A DNA stretch of 64,000 nt. It comes from Eubacteriaceae bacterium. GTDB taxonomy: Bacteria; Bacillota; Clostridia; Lachnospirales; Lachnospiraceae. Below, piece by piece: positions 26,986 to 36,310 of the stretch. Under the pieces are notes generated by a model. That model saw only the letters and a program-made list of their open reading frames with translations, did not search any database and was not told the origin of the DNA. How positions within the stretch are numbered: the stretch's first letter is position 1; each line of letters opens with the position of its first letter. The translations under genes and the position numbers were made by a program. Where the stretch lies: assembly GCA_902363805.1 (NCBI GenBank), contig CABJBF010000002.1, positions 496,001 through 560,000 of the forward strand, in the 5' to 3' direction.

Positions 26986-27651
26986 TTAATCCTCGTTGTC
27001 TAACAAATTTTGTCTGATATTTAACATTCTTATATCTGTTTCGTAAATTGTATCTGCGCAATCCGTTAATTGCTTAATTGATTCCACATTAGAATTTTCA
27101 AATTTCTTATAGTGTATCTGATGTTCTAAACTAGCCCAGAAATCCATAGCAATTGTTCTTATTTGTACCTCAACTTTTACACCCTTCTTTTCATTAGATA
27201 AGAAAATAGGAATTTCTATAACCAGATGCAAACTTCTATAACCATTTTTCTTTGGATTTTTTATGTAATCTTTTCTGGTTAATTCTTTAACATCATCCTG
27301 ACTTGTAAGCATGTCTGCAACGCTATATATATCATCTAAAAAAGAACATATAATTCTAATTCCCGCAACATCATCTAAATTGTTCTGTACACTTTCTAAT
27401 GTTTTATCCAAATTTTTTCTATCTAACTTTTCATATATACTATCAGGAGATTTAATTCTGGTTTTAATTGATGCTATAGGATTTCTCATAGTATTTGCAG
27501 AAAATTCTTTATTTAAAACATCTAATTTTGTCTTTACTTCTAAAATAGCACATTCATAATATGTCATGAGCATTTTAAATTCTGTAGGATTAATGTCAAA
27601 ATTTCCAATCTGACCTATAAATTTATTTTGTATTTTTTTTAAATCATCCAT
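26986..27651 (-). CDS. Small alarmone synthetase, RelQ/YjbM type
   Basis: This 221-residue protein has only the (p)ppGpp synthetase domain and lacks the hydrolase, TGS and ACT domains of full-length Rel. Family motifs include DVAGIRIICSFLDDIYSVAD, KKNGYRSLHLVI and VQIRTIAMDFWASLEHQ. It probably makes pppGpp or ppGpp in response to stress, independently of the ribosome. The gene lies between gpsA and cls, with gaps of four to six bases, and so might be expressed with phospholipid genes. Which nucleotide it prefers cannot be seen. Confidence 0.93.
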   Translation of the reverse strand: MDDLKKIQNKFIGQIGNFDINPTEFKMLMTYYECAILEVKTKLDVLNKEFSANTMRNPIASIKTRIKSPDSIYEKLDRKNLDKTLESVQNNLDDVAGIRIICSFLDDIYSVADMLTSQDDVKELTRKDYIKNPKKNGYRSLHLVIEIPIFLSNEKKGVKVEVQIRTIAMDFWASLEHQIHYKKFENSNVESIKQLTDCADTIYETDIRMLNIRQNLLDNED

Positions 27652-27657
27652 ATTTCT

Positions 27658-28668
27658 TTACTTCCACAATAAATCTACATGCTCACTTGTATTATCTCTG
27701 TTCATCAATTCATTAACTGCATCTAAAGGCTTTTTTCCATTAAATAATACGTCATTAACAGCTTCTGTAAGTGGCATATCAACATGATATTTTTTTGAAA
27801 GATTAAGTGCAGCTTTTGCAGATACAGCACCTTCAACAACCATATTTACTTCCTTAACAGCTTCTTCTAAAGAATATCCCTGTCCAATTAATACTCCTGC
27901 ACGTCTGTTTCTTGAATGTTTACTATCACATGTAACAATCAAATCACCAATTCCTGATAATCCGTTAAATGTTCTTGTGTGGCCACCCATTGCAGTTCCT
28001 AAAAGACTAATTTCCTTCATTCCTCTTGTAATAAGAAGTGCCTTTGTATTATCACCAAATCCTAAGCCATCTGAAATTCCGGCAGCTAATGCAATAACAT
28101 TTTTTAAAGCTCCACCAAGCTCAATACTTTTTCTGTCAGGACTTACATATACCCTGAAGTAATGATTTGAAAAAGAATCCTGAACCTTAACAGCTGTTTC
28201 TTTAGTTGTTGCTCCTACTACAACGGCTGTTGGAATTTTACGACCTACTTCTTCGGCATGACTTGGTCCTGATAATGCAACTGCATCACAATTTGGTAAT
28301 TCATCTTCAATTATTTCCGTCATTGTATTAAACGTATCATCTTCAATTCCCTTAGCAACATCTACAATAATCTGACCATTTGGAATCAAATCCTTTAAAA
28401 GTTTTGAAGTACTTCTTACAAATGAAGATGCAACTGCCATAACAATAATTTCTGCTCCATTAACAGCACTTTTTAAATCATTTGTAATTTCAACTGTTTC
28501 TGGAATGATTACTCCCGGAAGACTTATTTTATTTTCTCTATGAGTTTTAAGTGCTTCGACTTCTCTGTTTACTGCTGACCATATTGTGACATTATGACCA
28601 TTATCATTAAGAACCATAGCTAATGCTATAGCCCATCCACCACCACCTAATACTGTAATCTTTGACAT
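27658..28668 (-). CDS. gpsA: Glycerol-3-phosphate dehydrogenase [NAD(P)+]
   Basis: GpsA reduces dihydroxyacetone phosphate to sn-glycerol-3-phosphate for phospholipid synthesis. Family motifs include VVDVAKGIEDDTFNTM, ALSGPSHAEEV, the catalytic lysine region ELGGALKNVIALAAG and RTFNGLSGIGDLIVTC. The dinucleotide motif reads GGGGWAIALA, so the third glycine of GxGxxG is Ala. The ATG at 28668 is chosen because AGGAGG lies seven bases upstream; the longer frame overlaps plsY. It begins one base after the plsY stop, so both products of this acyl-glycerol pathway are co-translated. Confidence 0.97.
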   Translation of the reverse strand: MSKITVLGGGGWAIALAMVLNDNGHNVTIWSAVNREVEALKTHRENKISLPGVIIPETVEITNDLKSAVNGAEIIVMAVASSFVRSTSKLLKDLIPNGQIIVDVAKGIEDDTFNTMTEIIEDELPNCDAVALSGPSHAEEVGRKIPTAVVVGATTKETAVKVQDSFSNHYFRVYVSPDRKSIELGGALKNVIALAAGISDGLGFGDNTKALLITRGMKEISLLGTAMGGHTRTFNGLSGIGDLIVTCDSKHSRNRRAGVLIGQGYSLEEAVKEVNMVVEGAVSAKAALNLSKKYHVDMPLTEAVNDVLFNGKKPLDAVNELMNRDNTSEHVDLLWK

Positions 28669-28669
28669 A

Positions 28670-29329
28670 TTATGCCTCCTTCTTTTCGCCAATTTTTCGT
28701 TCTGTACCATTGGCTAATCTTTTTATATTGTCCTTATGTCTTATAAAAGCAAGTGCTGTCATAAGACCTGTAATAATGTACGCTTCAATTCTGCATTCCG
28801 GATTAAGATTATGTACCATTCCAAGCTGCCCCCATACAATCATTTCTATTAACAATGATCCCATAAGCATTAACGATGAAAACGATACATACTTTGTTAT
28901 ATATAAAGATATAAAAAACACAAAAAATCCAAGAACAACAAATTTCCAATCATATATAGCTAAAGATGTAATCATTCCTGCTGACGCCGCAATTCCTTTT
29001 CCACCTTTAAATTTCATGTAAAACGGAAAATTATGTCCTAAAATAACACCAAATCCAGAATAAAGCAATAAAACAAACATAATATTTTCACATGATTTAT
29101 GAAACAAAGCATAAACAAGCAAACCACAAAATACTGCTTTTAATGCATCAACAAAAAATGTGATTAATCCTGCTTTTTTACCAAGAACACGCATTGTATT
29201 TGTTGTTCCTGAATTTCCACTTCCAAAATCTCTAATATCAATATTTTTTATCTTGCCTAAAATGTATCCCATTTCTATAAGGCCGAAAAAATATCCTAAA
29301 ACTATGCAAATAATTCTCTGAGCAATCAT
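28670..29329 (-). CDS. plsY: Glycerol-3-phosphate acyltransferase PlsY
   Basis: PlsY is an integral membrane enzyme that acylates glycerol-3-phosphate with acyl-phosphate to make lysophosphatidic acid. The 219-residue protein has several membrane segments and the motifs RDFGSGNSGTTNTMRVLGK and FKGGKGIAASAGM. PlsX, which makes the acyl-phosphate, is encoded at 46311-47324, and GpsA, which makes glycerol-3-phosphate, is next to it. The ATG follows the der stop with no gap. The charged C-terminal tail is slightly longer than usual. Confidence 0.96.
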   Translation of the reverse strand: MIAQRIICIVLGYFFGLIEMGYILGKIKNIDIRDFGSGNSGTTNTMRVLGKKAGLITFFVDALKAVFCGLLVYALFHKSCENIMFVLLLYSGFGVILGHNFPFYMKFKGGKGIAASAGMITSLAIYDWKFVVLGFFVFFISLYITKYVSFSSLMLMGSLLIEMIVWGQLGMVHNLNPECRIEAYIITGLMTALAFIRHKDNIKRLANGTERKIGEKKEA

Positions 29330-30652
29330 TTAACTTTCCTTTCGTTCCCTTATAATAAATCTTAAAGGAGTTCCTTTGAATCCAAAACTTTCTCTTATTT
29401 TATTTTCAATATATCTTGTATATGAAAAATGCATCAGTTCTTTATCATTTACAAATATAACAAAAGTTGGCGGTTTAACTGCTACCTGTGTTATATAGTA
29501 TAATTTCAATCGTTTACCCTTGTCTGATGGCGGCTGCTGTAAAGCAACTGCTTCTGTCATTATTTCGTTCAATACACCTGTTCCAACACGCATTGACTGA
29601 TTTTCTAAAACTTTATCAATCATATCAAATAATTTTGGAAGTCTCTGACCCGTTTGGGCAGAAATGAACATTATTTCAGCATATGGCATATACGCAAGTA
29701 CATCTCGTATTTTTGCAGTAAACTGATATATTGTTTTATCATTTTTTTCAATTGCATCCCATTTATTAACGGCAATAATTACACCTTTGCCATTTTCATG
29801 AGCGATTCCCGCAATTTTAGCATCCTGTTCTGTAATACCTTCTGTTGCATCAATCATTACAACAACTACATTCGCTCTTTCAACGGCTGTTACAGTTCTT
29901 ATAATACTATATCTTTCAATTTCTTCTTTTATTTTCTTTTTACGTCTCAAACCTGCAGTATCAATAAATACGTACTCCTTACCATTCCATGTAATTTCAG
30001 TATCAATTGCGTCTCTTGTTGTGCCGGCTATATTTGATACAATTACACGATTATTTCCTGTAAGTTTGTTTACCAAAGATGATTTTCCTACATTTGGCTT
30101 ACCTACAACTGCAATTCTTGGTCTTTCATCTTCTTCCTCTTCTAATTCGAGTCCGTCAAAGTGTTCAACTACACGGTCAAGCAAGTCACCAATTCCAAGT
30201 CTTGATGATGCTGATATAGGCTGTGGATCACCAATTCCTAAATTATAAAATTCATATACATCAGGCATAAATTTATCAAAATTATCCACCTTGTTAACAG
30301 CTAAGATTACCGGCTTATGACTTCTTCTAAGCATGTCAGCTACTTTTGTATCTGAATCGACAAGTCCCTGACGTACATCTGTTATAAATATAATTACATC
30401 AGCAGTATCGATTGCTATCTGAGCCTGTTCTCTCATCTGTGATAAAATAATATCTCTACTGTCCGGCTCAATTCCGCCTGTATCAATCAATGTAAAATTA
30501 TGGTTAAGCCATTCTACATCTGCGTAAATTCTATCTCTTGTAACACCCGGAGTGTCTTTTACTATAGAAATCATTTCTCCTGCCAATGCATTAAAGAGCG
30601 TAGATTTTCCTACATTAGGTCTTCCTACAATGGCAACTATTGGTTTACTCAT
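29330..30652 (-). CDS. der: Ribosome biogenesis GTPase Der (EngA)
   Basis: Der is an essential GTPase for 50S subunit assembly. The 440-residue protein has two G domains, with P-loops GRPNVGKST near residue 8 and GKPNVGKSS near residue 182, each followed by DTGG or DTAG and NKVD or NKWD motifs. A C-terminal KH-like domain follows. The length is normal. The order der-plsY-gpsA is common in Clostridia. The call is secure. Confidence 0.98.
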   Translation of the reverse strand: MSKPIVAIVGRPNVGKSTLFNALAGEMISIVKDTPGVTRDRIYADVEWLNHNFTLIDTGGIEPDSRDIILSQMREQAQIAIDTADVIIFITDVRQGLVDSDTKVADMLRRSHKPVILAVNKVDNFDKFMPDVYEFYNLGIGDPQPISASSRLGIGDLLDRVVEHFDGLELEEEEDERPRIAVVGKPNVGKSSLVNKLTGNNRVIVSNIAGTTRDAIDTEITWNGKEYVFIDTAGLRRKKKIKEEIERYSIIRTVTAVERANVVVVMIDATEGITEQDAKIAGIAHENGKGVIIAVNKWDAIEKNDKTIYQFTAKIRDVLAYMPYAEIMFISAQTGQRLPKLFDMIDKVLENQSMRVGTGVLNEIMTEAVALQQPPSDKGKRLKLYYITQVAVKPPTFVIFVNDKELMHFSYTRYIENKIRESFGFKGTPLRFIIRERKES

Positions 30653-30691
30653 ATCTAATCTCCTATTTGTATCTGTTTAATTTCAAGTACT

Positions 30692-32050
30692 CTACAATTC
30701 ATATTTAGAATTTGTACTTATTTTTGGATTATTATCTTCATTTTCGTTTATAATGGTTTTCACAAAATCCATTCCACTAGATTTTACAATAATTGTATTT
30801 ATTTGTAAATTCTTTTCAAGTTCCTCTAATGTCATGTCATCTAAAAATATATTTTCATCAGCTTTCAATGTATTTGTAGGTAAAAGTAAGTTATCCCCTA
30901 ATTCTTTTCCCGAAAGTTGAGCACATATATCCTGTCCTGTAAGAAGTCCTGTAACTGTAATTGAATGTCCAAAATAGTCATTAATTATTTTATATACGTG
31001 TACATTTACATTTGGGAATTTTTTATTTATCTTGTCACAACTTGACTTTATAGTATCATATGCTAACACTCCACTTATTGTAGATACATTTATAACTCTA
31101 TCATCACCTTCAATAGAATCAAGGTAATCCTTCACCTCTTCTATAAAGCTTCTAATCATTCCTACACCATTTTCCAGTTGTAAATATCCATCATACCTCT
31201 CTTCTTCAGGCATTTCTCTTTCTGCTAAAATATACCATTCATCACTTGCATGTATAAAGTGTATCCCATATTTTTCATAAAAATGATTCTGCCATTTTTC
31301 AATAGTATCTATTACAGCACAAGCATCTTCTTTCTCAAATAATTCTAAAGGATATAAACCGTCTCTAAATTTTGTAAGACCTGAAGGAACAATAGAAACA
31401 CTTCTCATATTTGGAATATATTTCTCTAAATCACTAATCGTTCTTTCTAGTTCTTCTTTATCATTTACATTTTTGCATAATACAACTTGTCCGTTCATTT
31501 CAACGTCAGCTGCGTTTAATCTATCTATATATTTAAGTTTATCACCGGCAAATCTGTTATTTAGCATTTTACATCTAAGTTTAGGATTTGTAGTGTGTAC
31601 AGATATATTAATTGGAGATAGATTATATCTTATTATACGGTCAACATCATTTTCATTCATATTAGTTAAAGTTATATAATTTCCCTGTAAAAATGAAAGT
31701 CTCGAGTCATCGTCTTTAAAATATAAAGTCTCTCTCATGCCGGGTGGCATCTGATCAATAAAACAGAACATACATTTATTACAGCATGACCTATATTCAT
31801 CCATAAGGCCGTTTTCAAATTCTAAACCTAACTCTTCATTTTCATCTTTTTCAATTTCTAATTCCCACTGTTCACCATTACTTTTTTCTATTACAACATC
31901 TATAAATTCGTCCATACACAAAAGCTGATAATCAAATATATCAACTATTGTTGTACCATTTACTTCTAATAGGTAATCCCCTGCTTCTATTTCCATTTCT
32001 TCTGCAATAGAACCCGGAGTCACACTTTTTATTAAATGCCTGTTATTCAT
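30692..32050 (-). CDS. DUF512 / COG1625 Fe-S protein with PDZ and radical-SAM-like region
   Basis: The protein starts with a PDZ-like domain (about 5-65, including VTPGSIAEEMEIEAGD), followed by CNKCMFCFIDQMPPGMRETL, which gives a CxxCxxC cluster motif, and the family motif KDDDSRLSFLQGNYITLTN. The C-terminal half is DUF512. The cellular role of the family is unknown. The ATG at 32050 is chosen because GGAGA lies about seven bases upstream and an ATG at 32062 lacks a site. Its place next to der is conserved in Clostridia. Confidence 0.9.
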   Translation of the reverse strand: MNNRHLIKSVTPGSIAEEMEIEAGDYLLEVNGTTIVDIFDYQLLCMDEFIDVVIEKSNGEQWELEIEKDENEELGLEFENGLMDEYRSCCNKCMFCFIDQMPPGMRETLYFKDDDSRLSFLQGNYITLTNMNENDVDRIIRYNLSPINISVHTTNPKLRCKMLNNRFAGDKLKYIDRLNAADVEMNGQVVLCKNVNDKEELERTISDLEKYIPNMRSVSIVPSGLTKFRDGLYPLELFEKEDACAVIDTIEKWQNHFYEKYGIHFIHASDEWYILAEREMPEEERYDGYLQLENGVGMIRSFIEEVKDYLDSIEGDDRVINVSTISGVLAYDTIKSSCDKINKKFPNVNVHVYKIINDYFGHSITVTGLLTGQDICAQLSGKELGDNLLLPTNTLKADENIFLDDMTLEELEKNLQINTIIVKSSGMDFVKTIINENEDNNPKISTNSKYEL

Positions 32051-32109
32051 ATGATTCTCCATTTTAGTACAAATAATAGTTATATGAAGGAAACATGATT
32101 AAGCTGATA

Positions 32110-32949
32110 TTATTTAAGCATTAAAAATGCAGCTAAGTTTCCTCTTTTTCCATGATGCCCCCTATGAGAAAACAATTCATCTTTATTGCAGCATGTGCAA
32201 ATATCTGTAGTGTAGATATTGTCATATTCAACACCCGCATCAAGAAATACCTGTTTTACACTTTCCCATAAATTTAACTGATATTTTCCATTCCCTTTAT
32301 TATATAATATTTTATTATTTTTACCAAATTCGTTTATAAATTCACTTGCAACGTCTTCGCTTATCTCATAACAATCCTGACATATTGACGGACCAATACA
32401 GCAAATTACATCTTTTGGATTTGTACCATAATTTTCGTTCATTAATTTCAATGTATTTTCACCTATGCGGTTTACTGTTCCTTTCCATCCTGAATGCGAC
32501 AAGCCAATTGCTTTATTAACCGGATCAAGTATATAAAGAGGAACACAATCAGCGTAATATGTTGTCAAAACAATTCCCGGAACATTTGTTATTAAACCGT
32601 CTACATCAGAATAGTCCCTGTCCTTTGTAATGCCTTTACCACAATCTTCTTTTGTAACAACTCTTACATTAGTAGTGTGTGTCTGATTTGTCGTAACTAT
32701 ATTTTCATATGGAAATCCGACAGCCTTAGCAAATATTTTATGATTTTTTAATACATTTTCATCTAAATCTCCCCTGTTAAATCCTAGATTCATGGATTCA
32801 AGGCGGCCTACACTTACACCACCCTGTCTTGTAGAAAATGCATTGACAACCATTCCTGTCTGTTCTAATGCATTAAAACTGATATAAGGAATTCCGTTTC
32901 CAAATTTTATACTTGTTGTTGTTCTGTTCTTTTTATTTAATATAATCAT
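32110..32949 (-). CDS. pgeF: Multicopper-oxidase-like laccase domain protein (PgeF/YlmD family)
   Basis: This 279-residue protein matches the DUF152 family once called polyphenol oxidase and now linked to purine nucleoside phosphorylase-like activity and to removal of wrong cell-wall precursors (PgeF). Conserved motifs are TNQTHTTNV, YADCVPLYILDP, LSHSGWKGTVNRI and CCIGPSICQDCYEI, which hold the zinc-binding His and Cys residues. It overlaps the yraN stop by one base (TAATG). The exact substrate is uncertain. Confidence 0.92.
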   Translation of the reverse strand: MIILNKKNRTTTSIKFGNGIPYISFNALEQTGMVVNAFSTRQGGVSVGRLESMNLGFNRGDLDENVLKNHKIFAKAVGFPYENIVTTNQTHTTNVRVVTKEDCGKGITKDRDYSDVDGLITNVPGIVLTTYYADCVPLYILDPVNKAIGLSHSGWKGTVNRIGENTLKLMNENYGTNPKDVICCIGPSICQDCYEISEDVASEFINEFGKNNKILYNKGNGKYQLNLWESVKQVFLDAGVEYDNIYTTDICTCCNKDELFSHRGHHGKRGNLAAFLMLK

Positions 32950-33299
32950 TACATTGCTCCAAATGCATTCTTAATTAATTCTATATTTTCACCTTTAATT
33001 GCTACAACATCAAAGCGATAATTTAGATTTTCGACTAACTTATTAGCCATTATATATATATTAGCACATTTAAATAACTTCTGTTGTTTTTTATAATTTA
33101 TCGCTTCTAAAGCATCGCCATATTTATTATTCTCCCGATATTTCACCTCGATAAAACATAAATATTCTTTATCTTTTGCAACTATGTCTATCTCTCCACT
33201 TTTGCAGGAAAAATTTCTATCAATTATCTTATAGCCATGTTCAATCAAATATTCTGTAGCTATATCTTCTTTATACCCTCCAATAATTCTCTTGTTCAA
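32949..33299 (-). CDS. yraN: YraN family endonuclease-like protein (UPF0102)
   Basis: The 116-residue protein belongs to UPF0102, which has a Holliday-junction-resolvase-like endonuclease fold. It shows EDIATEYLIEHGYKIIDRNF, the acidic active-site-like motif SGEIDIVAKD and FIEVKYR (Asp and Glu-x-Lys). Its function is unproven. It lies after rnhB and before pgeF, overlapping pgeF by one base. Confidence 0.93.
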   Translation of the reverse strand: MNKRIIGGYKEDIATEYLIEHGYKIIDRNFSCKSGEIDIVAKDKEYLCFIEVKYRENNKYGDALEAINYKKQQKLFKCANIYIMANKLVENLNYRFDVVAIKGENIELIKNAFGAM

Positions 33300-33324
33300 T
33301 ATCTCTCCTTATTCGGTAAGTTAA

Positions 33325-34089
33325 TCACTTTACAAAATTAGTAATAAATGTTTCTCTATGAATAGGACAAGGGCCAAACTTTTTAATTGCCTCAATATGT
33401 TTGGCTGAACCATATCCTTTATTTGAAGCAAAATCATATTCGGGATATAATTTATCATATTCTACCATCATTGCATCTCTGGTTACTTTCGCAATTATAC
33501 TTGCAGCTGCGATAGATTTGCTTTTAGCATCACCTTTAATAATTCCAATCTGCTTAATATCTACACCCGGAATATTTACGGCATCATTTAAAAGAAGTGT
33601 TGGTTTAACTTCTAGCTGACTTATTGCAGTACGCATAGCTTCATATGTTGCCTGTAAAATATTGATTTCATCTATTTGAGCCGGACTAACCATTGCAGTT
33701 TTTGCAGCAACAGCTTTTTCCATTATTTCATCATAAAGTTCTTCTCGTTTCTTTGCTGAAAGTTGTTTTGAATCATTCAAATATAATATATCACAATCTT
33801 TAGGCAATATTACAGCTCCTGCAACTACAGGACCGGCTAATGGTCCACGACCAACTTCATCTATACCGCAGATAAATTCATAATCGCTGTATTTTCTTTC
33901 AAATTCACCCATCTTGTAGGTACGTTGTAATTCAAGTTCATACTTTTCAAGCATTTTTTGAGCTTTTGTTACAAGTTTTTTTACACCTTGTCTTTCATCA
34001 ACGTTAAATTCCATTATAAAAGAATTTAATTCTTTGACACTTAAGCTTTTTAATATATTATTTATATCACTTATACTTTTTTGTCCCAT
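33325..34089 (-). CDS. rnhB: Ribonuclease HII
   Basis: RNase HII cuts RNA-DNA hybrids and starts removal of ribonucleotides from DNA. The 254-residue protein has an extra N-terminal helical region of about 70 residues common in Firmicutes, then the catalytic motif GIDEVGRGPLAGP (D77 and E78) and further acidic residues, including LLNDAVNI. SKSIAAASIIAKVTRD is also conserved. It lies between rbgA and yraN, as in Bacillus for rbgA-rnhB. Confidence 0.97.
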   Translation of the reverse strand: MGQKSISDINNILKSLSVKELNSFIMEFNVDERQGVKKLVTKAQKMLEKYELELQRTYKMGEFERKYSDYEFICGIDEVGRGPLAGPVVAGAVILPKDCDILYLNDSKQLSAKKREELYDEIMEKAVAAKTAMVSPAQIDEINILQATYEAMRTAISQLEVKPTLLLNDAVNIPGVDIKQIGIIKGDAKSKSIAAASIIAKVTRDAMMVEYDKLYPEYDFASNKGYGSAKHIEAIKKFGPCPIHRETFITNFVK

Positions 34090-34099
34090 TTTATATTCC

Positions 34100-34939
34100 T
34101 TACAGTCTGTCCAATGTAATTTTTCCTAGTTTTCCACTTCTAAATTCTTCAAGTAAAATTGAAGATGCTTTTTCTAAGTCTAAAACATTTCCTTTTAATT
34201 TGCATCCTCTTACTTCTGCTATTCCTTCTAACATCTTTAATGGATCATCATTCTTTTCTACGCCAAATCTGTTAGGTATAGCATTTTCATAACTATTATT
34301 TAATATTTTTACAAATTCATATGCCATATCGCTTACATCAAGAATATTATCATTTATAGAACCGATTAACGCTAATTTAAGCCCTATAGCCTGATCTTCA
34401 AATTTAGGCCACAAAATACCCGGTGTATCTAATAATTCCAATGTTTTACTTAATTTAATCCACTGTTTTCCTTTTGTAACGCCCGGTTTATTTCCTGTTT
34501 TTGCACAATTTCTTCCGGCATATGCATTAATAAATGTAGATTTTCCTACGTTTGGGATACCAACAACCATAGCTCTTACAGGTCTGTTTTTAATTCCTCG
34601 TTTACGGTCTCTTTCAATTTTTTCTTTACACGCCTCATTAACTACATTATTTATTTCTTTAATTCCTGATTTATTTTTTGAATTTATTTTCAATGCATGA
34701 TAACCTTTAGCCTTAAAGTATTCAATCCATTTTTCATTTTGAGCATCATCAGCCAAGTCCGATTTATTAAGTAAAATCAAGCGAGCTTTATTTTTTCCTA
34801 AATCATCGATGTCCGGATTTCTACTACTTAAAGGTACTCTTGCATCTACAAGCTCAATTACTAAATCAATTAATTTTATATCTTCCTGCATCTGACGTTT
34901 TGCTTTTGTCATATGTCCCGGATACCACTGATAATCCAT
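34100..34939 (-). CDS. rbgA: Ribosome biogenesis GTPase RbgA (YlqF)
   Basis: RbgA is a circularly permuted GTPase for late 50S assembly. In the 279-residue protein the G4 motif NKSD (58-61) comes before the G1 motif GIPNVGKST (127-135), which shows the permutation. DTPGILWP is the G3 region. The N-terminus MDYQWYPGHM is characteristic. It follows rplS in the Bacillus order trmD-rplS-rbgA-rnhB. It has its own upstream gap of about 180 bases with a tandem repeat, so it may have its own promoter. Confidence 0.96.
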   Translation of the reverse strand: MDYQWYPGHMTKAKRQMQEDIKLIDLVIELVDARVPLSSRNPDIDDLGKNKARLILLNKSDLADDAQNEKWIEYFKAKGYHALKINSKNKSGIKEINNVVNEACKEKIERDRKRGIKNRPVRAMVVGIPNVGKSTFINAYAGRNCAKTGNKPGVTKGKQWIKLSKTLELLDTPGILWPKFEDQAIGLKLALIGSINDNILDVSDMAYEFVKILNNSYENAIPNRFGVEKNDDPLKMLEGIAEVRGCKLKGNVLDLEKASSILLEEFRSGKLGKITLDRL

Positions 34940-35008
34940 AGTTCCTCCTTAATTATACATAAAACGTTATTGTATTTCATAAAATCATTACTAATTACTT
35001 ACTTTAAA

Positions 35009-35040
35009 ATGATATCGTATATTTATGATATCGTATATTT
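35009..35040. repeat. Perfect 16-bp tandem repeat upstream of rbgA
   Basis: ATGATATCGTATATTT occurs twice without a gap (35009-35024 and 35025-35040). Each copy contains the palindrome GATATC. It lies between the rplS terminator and the rbgA start on the minus strand. It could be a doubled binding site or slippage; no promoter match is convincing. Confidence 0.7.
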
Positions 35041-35071
35041 TTACATTTAAATATATCTAATCTTCAGGTTT

Positions 35072-35106
35072 AAAAAAAGGAGTGAGTTAAATACTCGCTC
35101 CTTTTT
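35072..35106 (-). terminator. Rho-independent terminator after rplS
   Basis: A long stem, AAAAAGGAG(T)GAGT against ACTC(G)CTCCTTTTT with a five-base loop, begins about a dozen bases beyond the rplS stop. It has one mismatch in the minus-strand RNA and a T run on that strand. Confidence 0.88.
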
Positions 35107-35118
35107 ATGGTATAATAA

Positions 35119-35466
35119 TTATTTAACTAATTCTTTAACCTTAGCTGCCTTACCAACTCTGCTTCTGATGTAGTTAAGTTTAGCTCTTCTAACTTTACCT
35201 TTTCTAACTACTTCGATTTTGTCGATTGTAGGTGTGTGTAATGGCCAAGTCTTTTCAACACCGATACCGTTTGAATTCTTTCTTACAGTAAATGTTGCTC
35301 TTGTGCTTCCACCCTGTTTCTTAATTACTAAACCTTCGAAAACCTGAATTCTTTCACGGTTTCCTTCTTTAATCTTAGCGTATACTTTAACTGTATCACC
35401 AACATTAAAATCTGCTACGTTTTCTTTTAACTGAGCTGCCTCAATTTCTCTGATAATATCGTTCAT
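35119..35466 (-). CDS. rplS: 50S ribosomal protein L19
   Basis: L19 sits at the interface of the two ribosomal subunits. The 115-residue protein shows [35 protein letters not shown] and the C-terminal [12 protein letters not shown] typical of the family. A strong AGGAGG precedes the ATG. It has its own promoter, whose -35 box lies in the last codons of trmD, and a structured leader, so it can be transcribed apart from trmD. A terminator follows. Confidence 0.98.
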   Translation of the reverse strand: MNDIIREIEAAQLKENVADFNVGDTVKVYAKIKEGNRERIQVFEGLVIKKQGGSTRATFTVRKNSNGIGVEKTWPLHTPTIDKIEVVRKGKVRRAKLNYIRSRVGKAAKVKELVK

Positions 35467-35496
35467 AACTGCCTCCTTATTTCATTAGACATTCTT

Positions 35497-35540
35497 AATG
35501 CTATCAAAGCAACAGCGGAACATCTCCTTTTTACAGCATT
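35497..35540 (-). ncRNA. Candidate L19 mRNA leader structure
   Basis: On the minus strand AATGCT (35535-35540) can pair with AGCATT (35497-35502), closing an arc of about 32 bases that contains GGA and TCC parts of a small inner hairpin. It lies in the leader of rplS, where an L19 leader is known in other Firmicutes. The match to that family was judged only by position and general shape. Confidence 0.4.
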
Positions 35541-35544
35541 TGTA

Positions 35545-35573
35545 ATAATACCATAAGACTATATCATTTGCAA
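35545..35573 (-). promoter_or_regulatory. Promoter for rplS inside the trmD 3' end
   Basis: On the minus strand TTGCAA (35568-35573) is 17 bases from TATTAT (35545-35550), with TG one base before the -10 box. The -35 box overlaps the last two codons of trmD. Transcription would start about 70 bases before the rplS ATG. Confidence 0.75.
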
Positions 35574-36310
35574 GCATTTTTTTCATTTTCTAATTTTTCA
35601 ATGAATTTTATATCTTCTTTTGTTAAATTAGCTTTTTCCATCAAATCAGGACGTCTCTTAATAGTTCTGATTATCGACTGCTCTCTTCTCCATTTATCTA
35701 CTTTAGCATGATCTCCCGATAAGAGAATTGGTGGTACTTTTTTATCCATAAAAGTATCAGGACGTGTATATTGCGGATACTCCAATAAATTATCATTAAA
35801 CGATTCAAATTCAGCAGATACGTTATTATTCAAGACACCTGGAATAAGTCTTGAAATGGTATCTATCATTACCATCGCCGGGAGTTCGCCTCCTGTAAGG
35901 ACGTAATCGCCAATAGAAACATTATCTGTAACTATCATTTCTAAAACACGTTCATCTATGCCTTCGTAATGTCCACATAAAAATACCAAATCTTTTTCTT
36001 TGGCAAAATCTTCTGCCATGCTTTGGTTAAACGTCTCTCCTTGTGGAGTTAAATAAATAACCCTTGGCTTATATCCTATTTTTTCCACAACGGATTCATA
36101 ACTTCTATATACAGGTCCGGGTTGCATAAGCATTCCTGCTCCTCCGCCATATGGATAATCATCAACCTGACCATGTTTATTTCCGGAAAAATCTCTTATA
36201 TTTATTGCATTTAAATTTATTAACTTCTTGTCAATTGCTCTTCCTGTAATGCTTGTATTTACTCCATTTGTAATCATTTCAGGAAAAAGTGTTAATACAT
36301 GATAATTCAT
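35564..36310 (-). CDS. trmD: tRNA (guanine-N1-)-methyltransferase TrmD
   Basis: TrmD methylates G37 at N1 and so prevents frameshifting. The 248-residue protein has the SPOUT knot motifs HYEGIDERV, SIGDYVLTGGELPAM and the C-terminal YTRP region. The ATG at 36310 ([13 protein letters not shown]) is chosen because it overlaps the rimM stop by one base (TAATG) and fits the family; the longer frame adds 23 unrelated residues from within rimM. The final codons include the -35 box of the rplS promoter. Confidence 0.97.
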   Translation of the reverse strand: MNYHVLTLFPEMITNGVNTSITGRAIDKKLINLNAINIRDFSGNKHGQVDDYPYGGGAGMLMQPGPVYRSYESVVEKIGYKPRVIYLTPQGETFNQSMAEDFAKEKDLVFLCGHYEGIDERVLEMIVTDNVSIGDYVLTGGELPAMVMIDTISRLIPGVLNNNVSAEFESFNDNLLEYPQYTRPDTFMDKKVPPILLSGDHAKVDKWRREQSIIRTIKRRPDLMEKANLTKEDIKFIEKLENEKNACK

